Source: Gammaproteobacteria bacterium (lineage in GTDB: Bacteria > Pseudomonadota > Gammaproteobacteria > Pseudomonadales > Azotimanducaceae). From it: a stretch of DNA of 37,711 nt. Positions 31,233-37,711 of the stretch are shown here, piece after piece. Under the pieces are notes generated by a model that saw only the letters and a list, made by a program, of their open reading frames with translations, did not search any database and was not told the DNA's origin. The position numbers and the translations under genes are program-made. The stretch's first letter is position 1. Each line of letters begins with the position of its first letter. The DNA lies in assembly GCA_009846005.1 (NCBI GenBank), contig VXYL01000075.1, positions 26,053 through 63,763 on the forward strand, written 5' to 3'.

Positions 31233-32804
31233 GAGTCCGACGATGGCGCAGACACCCAGCACGATCCAAAGCGGCTGGTGCAGCCATCGGGAGTAGGGCG
31301 TGGTGCCTGAGACCGCGTGGAAGGTGCCGGTCAGCACACCGGATTCGAAGCGCGGGAGCCGTTCGACGACGTCGCCGTTGTCGTCCACGATTGCCGTAAT
31401 GCCGTCGTTGGTCGCGCGGAGCAGGTATTTGCCGTTCTCCTTGGCCCGCATCCGGGCGATCTGGAAGTGCTGGCTAGGACCGATGGATTCGCCGAACCAG
31501 GTGTCGTTGCTGATCGTGACCAGCACCTGGGCCTGGCGGCCGTCCGCCGCGACCGTCGCTGGGTAGGCGATCTCCCAGCAAATGGCCATCGCCAGGTCGA
31601 TCTCAGCCGCGCGCAGCAGGGGCTGTTCGGTTTCGCCCGCCGTCGTGGCGGACATCGGCAGATCGAAGAACGAGATCAGCCCGCGTAGCACGGATTCAAA
31701 CGGCACATGGTCGCCGAAGGGCACCAAGTGTCGCTTGCGGTAGACCGCGTCGTCGCCCGTTGCGATGGCGGCGTTGTAGTAGTCGACCACATCGGTACCT
31801 TCCCTTGCTTCAGCCACGAGAATGCCGGTGATGATGTCGGTCGACCCTCGGCGTTGGGCTTCGATGTAGCGCTTTGTGCGGCGCAGGTAGTCGGGAATCG
31901 CCGCCTCCGGCCACACCACGATATCCACGTCGCCGGCCGATGCCGTGAGTTCGCGATAGGTCCGACGGGACTGTGCCACCCCCTCGGGCGTCCACTTGGT
32001 GGTCTGCGGGATGTTGCCTTGGGCAAGCGCAACCGTTCGGGTTTCGCCGCGTTCCGTCCAGGTCACCGAGCCGAGTGCCCATGCCGCGATCCATATCGAC
32101 ACCAGCACCGCGACGACCCCCCATCGTAGGCGTGAAAACACCCGTTCCGGGCGACCCCAGCGCGTCCGCCACGAGGCCCGGTCGCCCGCATGCGGCGGTG
32201 CGGATTCGCTGGCGCCGGACGGGCCAAGGCCGCGGGACGGGACAAGCCCGTCCCCTACGGCGGCTACCGCAAGCGATGCCGTCAGTACGGCCGCGAACGA
32301 CACGAGCAACACGCCGCCCACCGGTGCCAAGCCCGCCAGCGGCGTATCGACGAACGCGTAGCCCGCGAACAACCACGGGAAGCCGGTGAGGAACCAGGTC
32401 AACAACCACTCCAGCGAGGTCCACAAAACGCCGAAGGTGAACGCCGCGCCGGTTTCACTCGCCTGACGGCGGGCGAGGCGATGGAAGACCCAGCCGAAGA
32501 GGCCGTTGAAGAGAGCCATGCCGCCAACGAACACCGTCACCAGCAACAGTGCGAGCCAAGGCGCGGTTTCTCCGTAGACGTGGATGCTGACGTACACCCA
32601 GGAGGCACCTGCCCCGTACTTCCCTACGCCGTACAGCCAGCCCCGCCAGAACGCGCGCTTTCCCGTCTCCGTCCCCCGCAGCACCCAGAACAGCGCGCCC
32701 GCCGAGACCAGCAAGAGCGGCCAGACAGCGAACGGCGCCAGCGCCAACGGCAGCAGCGCGCCTGCGGCCAGTGCCGCTAGCGAGCGCGCGTATCGCCTTG
32801 GCAT
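31179..32804 (-). CDS. lnt: Apolipoprotein N-acyltransferase
   Basis: 541 aa from ATG 32804. N-terminal membrane helices (LPLALAPFAVWPLLLVSAGALFWVL; GFPWLFAGYAFVDTPLAGLAP), then a nitrilase-fold periplasmic domain with the Glu-Lys-Cys triad motifs WPEAAIP, RKRHLVPFGDHVPFE and CWEIAYP, and a last helix near the C terminus. Adds the third acyl chain to lipoproteins. Longer than the E. coli protein partly because a type A repeat (32234-32258) is read in frame as VGDGLVPSR (residues 183-191), followed by about 30 low-complexity residues, in a loop between two membrane helices. Last gene of miaB-ybeZ-ybeY-corC-lnt. Confidence 0.93.
   Translation of the reverse strand: MPRRYARSLAALAAGALLPLALAPFAVWPLLLVSAGALFWVLRGTETGKRAFWRGWLYGVGKYGAGASWVYVSIHVYGETAPWLALLLVTVFVGGMALFNGLFGWVFHRLARRQASETGAAFTFGVLWTSLEWLLTWFLTGFPWLFAGYAFVDTPLAGLAPVGGVLLVSFAAVLTASLAVAAVGDGLVPSRGLGPSGASESAPPHAGDRASWRTRWGRPERVFSRLRWGVVAVLVSIWIAAWALGSVTWTERGETRTVALAQGNIPQTTKWTPEGVAQSRRTYRELTASAGDVDIVVWPEAAIPDYLRRTKRYIEAQRRGSTDIITGILVAEAREGTDVVDYYNAAIATGDDAVYRKRHLVPFGDHVPFESVLRGLISFFDLPMSATTAGETEQPLLRAAEIDLAMAICWEIAYPATVAADGRQAQVLVTISNDTWFGESIGPSQHFQIARMRAKENGKYLLRATNDGITAIVDDNGDVVERLPRFESGVLTGTFHAVSGTTPYSRWLHQPLWIVLGVCAIVGLGHTLIRSYSKLGRNRSV
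32234..32258 (-). repeat. Type A REP palindrome inside lnt
   Basis: A complete type A palindrome lies within the coding region. Its length of 25 bp plus flanking bases keeps the frame, so it adds VGDGLVPSR and neighbouring residues to the loop between membrane segments. Confidence 0.8.
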
Positions 32805-32829
32805 GGGGACCGGGGCGCCCGGATCGAGA

Positions 32830-33747
32830 CTAGGCGCGGGTCAGGTGGAGCAGTCGAACGCGGCGGCTATCGGCGTTGATGACGCGAATGTCGAACGGCG
32901 CGATGTGGATGGTCTCTTCGCGCTGCGGCAGGTACCCGAACGCCTTGACCACGATGCCGCCGATGGTATCGAGATCCCTGCCCACGAACTTGGTGTCGAA
33001 GTACTCGTTGAACTCCTCGATGGGCGTCGTGGCCTTGACGGTGTAGCTATGGCGGTCCAACTGCTTGATGAAGCTGTCGTCGTCCACATCGTGTTCGTCC
33101 TCGATGTCGCCGACGATCTGCTCCAGAACATCCTCGATCGTCACGACCCCGGCGACGCTGCCGTATTCGTCGATCACCAAGGCCATGTGATTGCGGGTCT
33201 CCCGGAACTCCTGGAGTAGATCGTTCAAGCGCTTGCTCTCCGGCACGACGATCGTCGGACGAATATAGTCCTTGATATCGAAATCGTCCCAGTCGTTGAG
33301 AAGCAGCAACTTCAGCATGTCCTTGGCATGGAGGATGCCCTTCAAGTCGTCCATGTCGTCGCCGATTACCGGGAAACGCGAGTGCGTGGACTCAATCACC
33401 GTCGGCAGGAATTCCTCGACACGGCTATCAAGTTCCACCGTGACCACCTGCGAGCGGGGAATCATGATGTCCCGGGCACGCATGTCGGAAACCGCCAGCG
33501 CGCCGTGGATGATGTTCAACGCCTCCTTGTCGAACAACCGCCGCTCGCTCGCGTCCTTGAGCATCTCCAGGAGTTCCGGGCGATCCGTCGGCTCAATGGG
33601 CAGAAGATCGGCAAGCCAGTCCCGCCAAGTCTTGCGGAACTCCTTCTTGATGTCCGCGCCGTTGCCGCTCTGACGGTCGCCCGGCCCGTCGCCACGATCC
33701 ACCGCCGAAGACGAGCGCTTGATACTGCGCGACTCTCCCTCGCTCAT
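32830..33747 (-). CDS. corC: CorC/HlyC-family CBS-domain protein (YbeX)
   Basis: 305 aa from ATG 33747, overlapping the ybeY stop by one base (TAATG). It lacks a membrane DUF21 domain, like E. coli YbeX/CorC. Two CBS motifs (about 95-215; RDIMIPRSQVVTVE, FPVIGDDMDDLKGILHAKDML, NHMALVIDEYGSVAGVVTIEDVLEQIVGDIEDEHD) are followed by a CorC_HlyC domain (YTVKATTPIEEFNEYF, DTIGGIVVKAFGYLPQREE). Role debated: magnesium/cobalt efflux or ribosome-linked. Called from sequence and operon position. Confidence 0.93.
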   Translation of the reverse strand: MSEGESRSIKRSSSAVDRGDGPGDRQSGNGADIKKEFRKTWRDWLADLLPIEPTDRPELLEMLKDASERRLFDKEALNIIHGALAVSDMRARDIMIPRSQVVTVELDSRVEEFLPTVIESTHSRFPVIGDDMDDLKGILHAKDMLKLLLLNDWDDFDIKDYIRPTIVVPESKRLNDLLQEFRETRNHMALVIDEYGSVAGVVTIEDVLEQIVGDIEDEHDVDDDSFIKQLDRHSYTVKATTPIEEFNEYFDTKFVGRDLDTIGGIVVKAFGYLPQREETIHIAPFDIRVINADSRRVRLLHLTRA

Positions 33748-34174
33748 TAATGATCTCCGTAGGGATCGACGATCCCAAAACGTCTGAGTACCTGAATTTC
33801 CTTCGCTTCCATGTCCGCCGCTTTGGGCGGTGTGTCGTGATCCAAGCCGAGCAGATGCAAGACCCCGTGAACCACGAGATGGGCAAAGTGATCGGCAAGA
33901 GCCTTGTCCTGTTCGCGGGCTTCCGTTGCCGCCACGGGTGCACAGATGGCGATGTCGCCGAGGACGCCGGGTTCGGCGGCCGGAAAAGCCAAGACGTTCG
34001 TCGCCCTTGCCCGGTTCCGGAAACGCGCGTTGAGCGCGGTCGCCTCGGTCTCGCCCACCACGCGCAGGCAAAGCGACCGGGTATCGTCGCCGCGGGCTTC
34101 TGCCGCCCAGTGTGCGATCTCGGCGGCCGACGGCGTGGCGGCACCGTCGAGTTCGGCGATCTGCACGTCCACGG

Positions 34175-34178
<4 letters not shown>
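33747..34178 (-). CDS. ybeY: Endoribonuclease YbeY
   Basis: 143 aa from ATG 34178, overlapping the ybeZ stop as ATGA. Zinc motif HGVLHLLGLDHD (H-x3-H-x5-H) near residues 104-115, after TNVLAFPAAEPGVLGDIAIC. YbeY takes part in 16S rRNA 3'-end maturation and ribosome quality control. Usual length and context. Confidence 0.95.
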
Positions 34179-35227
<1,049 letters not shown>

Positions 35228-35249
35228 ATGGTTTGGTTGAGGTGTGTCC

Positions 35250-36605
35250 CTATGACGCCAAGCATAGCCCGCTCGTAAGCGGTGTCAATCGCCCGCGCAG
35301 GGAGTTGGGCAACGCCTCGGTGATCTCGACTTCCACGAAATCGCCGACTATCGACGAGTCGTCGCGACCCCGCACCGCGAAGTTCACCACCCGGTTGTTT
35401 TCGGTGCGGCCAGCCAACTGACCGGGATCCCGTTTCGACCGCCCGGTAACCAGCACCCGTTGCCGGGTTCCAACCATGGCTCGGGCGTGGGCAGCCGCTT
35501 GTCGCCTAAGCTGCGCCTGCAGCGCCGCGAGCCGACGTTGCTTCACGTCGCCAGGCGTGTCGTCCGGCAGCGACGCGGCCGGCGTTCCCGGGCGCGGGCT
35601 GTAGATGAAGCTGAAGGAGATGTCGTAGTCGAGTTCCTCGACGAGCGCGAGGGTCGCCTCGAAGTCGCGCTCCGTCTCGCCGGGAAAGCCGACGATGAAA
35701 TCCGAGGACAGGCTGACACCGGGTCGCGCCCGGCGCAGCGCGCGGATCTTGGCCTTGTATTCCAGGATCGTGTGACCGCGCTTCATCATCGCGAGCACGC
35801 GATCCGAACCGGATTGCACCGGCAGGTGGAGGTGGCTGACCAGCTCGGGAACCTCCCGGTAGACATCGACCAGGCTCGGCGAAAACTCCACCGGGTGGGA
35901 GGTCGTGAACCGGATCCGGTCGATGCCATCGACCCGTGCCGCGTAGTGGATCAACTCGGCGAGGTCGGCCTCGGCGCCGTCGATCTCGCCCCGGTAGGCG
36001 TTGACGTTCTGGCCGAGGAAGTTGATCTCGCGCACGCCCCGCCCGGCGAGCTGCACGACCTCGCGCATGACACTCGAGACCGGCCGCGAGACCTCCTCAC
36101 CTCGGGTATACGGAACCACGCAGAACGTGCAGTACTTGCTGCAGCCTTCCATCACCGAAACGAATGCCGACGGTCCGTCCACGCGCGGTTCCGGCAGCCG
36201 GTCGAACTTCTCGATCTCCGGGAAGCTGATGTCCACCACCGGAGCCCGACGGCGGCGGCTCTCGTCGACCATGGCGGGTAGCCGATGCAGGGTCTGCGGG
36301 CCGAACACCAGGTCCACGTAGGGGGCCCGCGCCGTGATCGCCCTGCCCTCCTGGCTCGCCACGCAACCGCCGACGCCAATGACCAGATCCGGATTGGCGC
36401 GTTTCAGGCGCTTCCAACGGCCAAGCTGGCTGAACACCTTCTCCGCGGCCTTCTCGCGTACCGAACAGGTATTGAGCAGCACAAGATCCGCGCCCGCGGG
36501 ATCGTCCACGAGGGTCGCATCGTGACTCTCCCGCAGCACGTCCACCATGCGCGACGAGTCGTACTCGTTCATCTGGCAACCGTGGGTCTTGACGTAGAGT
36601 TTCAC
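35250..36605 (-). CDS. miaB: tRNA-2-methylthio-N6-isopentenyladenosine synthase MiaB
   Basis: 451 aa from GTG 36605 ([16 protein letters not shown] follows, as in other MiaB proteins); the TTG at 36614 would add 3 residues. N-terminal UPF0004 domain with cysteines in GCQMN, NTCSVRE and GVGGCVA; radical-SAM cluster CSKYCTFC near 154-161; C-terminal TRAM domain. It adds the methylthio group to i6A37 in tRNAs. TATAAT on the minus strand at 36639-36634 is a possible -10, without a good -35. Confidence 0.95.
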   Translation of the reverse strand: MKLYVKTHGCQMNEYDSSRMVDVLRESHDATLVDDPAGADLVLLNTCSVREKAAEKVFSQLGRWKRLKRANPDLVIGVGGCVASQEGRAITARAPYVDLVFGPQTLHRLPAMVDESRRRRAPVVDISFPEIEKFDRLPEPRVDGPSAFVSVMEGCSKYCTFCVVPYTRGEEVSRPVSSVMREVVQLAGRGVREINFLGQNVNAYRGEIDGAEADLAELIHYAARVDGIDRIRFTTSHPVEFSPSLVDVYREVPELVSHLHLPVQSGSDRVLAMMKRGHTILEYKAKIRALRRARPGVSLSSDFIVGFPGETERDFEATLALVEELDYDISFSFIYSPRPGTPAASLPDDTPGDVKQRRLAALQAQLRRQAAAHARAMVGTRQRVLVTGRSKRDPGQLAGRTENNRVVNFAVRGRDDSSIVGDFVEVEITEALPNSLRGRLTPLTSGLCLAS

Positions 36606-36633
36606 GGCATACAAGTGCGTTTGCGGGGCGCGG

Positions 36634-36639
36634 ATTATA
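36634..36639 (-). promoter_or_regulatory. Candidate -10 box for miaB operon
   Basis: Perfect TATAAT on the minus strand, 29 nt upstream of the GTG start of miaB. No convincing -35 lies 16-18 bp further upstream, so the call rests on the -10 and its position. Confidence 0.35.
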
Positions 36640-36681
36640 GCCGTGGCGGCGTACGCCGGTCCGGTGCGGCATTATTTCCGC

Positions 36682-36710
36682 TTGAAATCGCCCAATCGAT
36701 ACCTATTAAT
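36682..36710 (+). promoter_or_regulatory. Candidate promoter of the DUF1820 gene
   Basis: TTGAAA (36682-36687) is 17 bp from ATTAAT (36705-36710), or 16 bp from the overlapping TATTAA. A start near 36717 would leave a short leader before GAGGG and ATG 36740. The 134-bp gap to miaB thus seems to hold two divergent promoters. Confidence 0.4.
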
Positions 36711-36739
36711 CGCAGAACCGGCACCCATCGAGGGTTGGC

Positions 36740-37066
36740 ATGCCCCAGGACGCGCACATCTACCGGATCTACTTCCATAGTCACGGGCAGATCTACGAGG
36801 TCTATGCCCGCTCCTTCTACCAGAGCGATGTCTACGGCTTCGTCGTCATCGAGGACTACATCTTCGGCGAGCGTTCGCAGATGGTCATCGACCCCGCAGA
36901 GGACAAGCTGCGCAGCGAGTTCGATACCGTTCAGCGCAGCTTCATCCCCATGCACGCGGTGATCCGCATTGACGAGGTCGAAAAGGAAGGCGTCGCCAAG
37001 ATCACCGACAGTTCCGGCAGCAACGTCACGCCGTTCCCGGTGCCGATCCCCGACACCAAGTCGTAG
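36740..37066 (+). CDS. DUF1820 family protein
   Basis: 108 aa from ATG 36740 with GAGGG 8 nt upstream. Matches DUF1820 along its length: HIYRIYFHSHGQIYEVYARSFYQSDVYGFVVIEDYIFGERSQMVIDPAEDKLRSEF, then RSFIPMHAVIRIDEVEKEGVAKI. This small cytoplasmic family is found in gammaproteobacteria, which supports the lineage call. Function unknown. The TAG stop (37064-37066) is the second to fourth base of a type A repeat arm. Confidence 0.85.
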   Translation: MPQDAHIYRIYFHSHGQIYEVYARSFYQSDVYGFVVIEDYIFGERSQMVIDPAEDKLRSEFDTVQRSFIPMHAVIRIDEVEKEGVAKITDSSGSNVTPFPVPIPDTKS

Positions 37067-37197
37067 GGGACGGGCCTAGGAGTCTGCGCCGCAGAAGGGG
37101 CACGAAGTGCCGCTGCAAGGCGAGGAGTCCTAGGTAGGTGGGGCTGGGGCCAGACGGCGCGGGCGCGCCCGAGCGGTCTGGCGGCGTTGTCCCGTCC
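37063..37197. repeat. Type A REP arms split by about 110 bp
   Basis: The left arm GTAGGGGACGGGCC ends at 37076 and TTGTCCCGTCC resumes at 37187-37197. Between them lie a near-inverted CCTAGGAGTC/GAGTCCTAGG pair (about 37075-37084 and 37125-37135) around a GGCAC/GTGCC hairpin, then a GCCAGAC/GTCTGGC hairpin with a GGGCGCGCCC core (about 37150-37181). No gene is supported between 37067 and 37229. Confidence 0.5.
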
Positions 37198-37229
37198 GGC
37201 TGGTCGGTAGGCCGACGCATCTGGCGCGT

Positions 37230-37711
37230 CTACGGCGTGTCGTCGCGGGCGCCGGCCGCGCGAGACGACCAGTCGCCTGCAGGAATCCCGTACACGTTTG
37301 GGCCGATCCTCACGTGGTTGTACCGTGGGCGCAGCACGGTGATCGGCGGATCGCGCAGCAATTCGAGAACCCGCTCGGAATCCTCGAAACCCTCCCGGTT
37401 CTCTCCCGTGCGCAACGGCTCGACATACCAGCCGTCGCCGTCATGGACGATGACGTACGCATCGAGGCGATAGGAGACATGCGCGGGAAACTCGCGCCAC
37501 CCCGGGAATTCGGATTTGTTCATGCCAAGCAGCAGGTACTCCCCCCGTGCCGGGTCGCCGTCGAGATCGACACGCAGAATCGTCGGACGTTCGGTGCGTG
37601 ACAATAGCCACGGATCCTCGTCGATCGCCTCTCGCGCGCCCTCCGGCAGGGCGAAGGGTTCGCCCCGGTAGCTCACCTCGGCCCAAAAGTCCCTCTCGGG
37701 CGGCTCGGCAT
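37230..37711 (-). CDS. Unrecognised protein, 3' part (5' end beyond window)
   Basis: The frame is open to the last base of the window, reading PPERDFWAEVSYRGEPFALPEG before the first possible start (GTG 37676), so the gene very likely continues upstream. The visible 160 residues include RPTILRVDLDGDPARGEYLLLGMNKSEFPGWREFPAHVSYRLDAYVIVHDGDGWYVEPLRTGEN and a polar C terminus. It looks like a soluble beta-rich domain. I do not recognise the family. It faces the DUF1820 gene across a repeat region. Confidence 0.55.
   Translation of the reverse strand, partial: AEPPERDFWAEVSYRGEPFALPEGAREAIDEDPWLLSRTERPTILRVDLDGDPARGEYLLLGMNKSEFPGWREFPAHVSYRLDAYVIVHDGDGWYVEPLRTGENREGFEDSERVLELLRDPPITVLRPRYNHVRIGPNVYGIPAGDWSSRAAGARDDTP

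Noticed and set aside
35460-36281. 273-codon plus-strand frame
   Set aside because: Antisense to miaB, which has all its cysteine motifs.

Overview
The window reads as about 65% GC chromosome from a gammaproteobacterium, probably an uncultured marine or host-associated lineage. The evidence is the conserved proteobacterial run miaB-ybeZ-ybeY-corC-lnt, the linked leuS-lptE-holA run, and a DUF1820 gene next to miaB. Coding density is high. Almost every gap between genes is filled by one family of small palindromic (REP-like) repeats beginning GTAGGGG. I cannot name a species.

Layout. Bases 1-280 are a repeat cluster with no supported gene. Bases 281-6301 (+) are accessory: a phosphorothioation-associated putative methyltransferase, a RibD-type deaminase fused to a COG2865-like GHKL ATPase/winged-helix protein behind a 62-bp-period inverted-repeat array, a dual-specificity phosphatase fused to an ADP-ribosylglycohydrolase, a CmcJ/NvfI-type oxygenase and a DUF2087 protein. 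Bases 6494-8773 hold a divergent crotonase and BCCT transporter. Bases 8963-9782 (-) are a three-gene micro-operon: two tandem 71-residue membrane coiled-coil proteins and a retropepsin-like protease. Bases 10027-12114 (+) encode a bifunctional arginine dihydrolase/ornithine cyclodeaminase of the AgrE/ArgZ type. An ankyrin protein (-) and two exported TldD/TldE-like proteins (+) follow.

Bases 17705-22372 (-) are the best candidate for an undescribed system. Four translationally coupled genes encode a four-helix membrane coiled-coil protein, an inner-membrane lipoprotein with a VWA-like look, a MotA/ZorA-like four-helix protein with a long coiled-coil tail, and a MotB/ZorB-like single-helix protein with a membrane-border glutamate. 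None of the Zorya effector genes is next to them. A remnant of a TldE-like 3' end lies just beyond the operon.

Bases 22608-29643 (-) are leuS-lptE-holA-helical repeat protein-S46 peptidase, packed tightly enough to be one transcript. A REP-associated-type transposase (29898-31046) sits between leuS and lnt, flanked by copies of a GGACACACGC motif. Bases 31179-36605 (-) are lnt-corC-ybeY-ybeZ-miaB. DUF1820 (36740-37066, +) and the 3' part of an unrecognised gene (-) end the window. The repeats touch the genes directly: four genes take their TAG stop from a repeat edge, and one repeat is read through in frame inside lnt. All functions are inferred from motifs and remembered family patterns; no database search was run.
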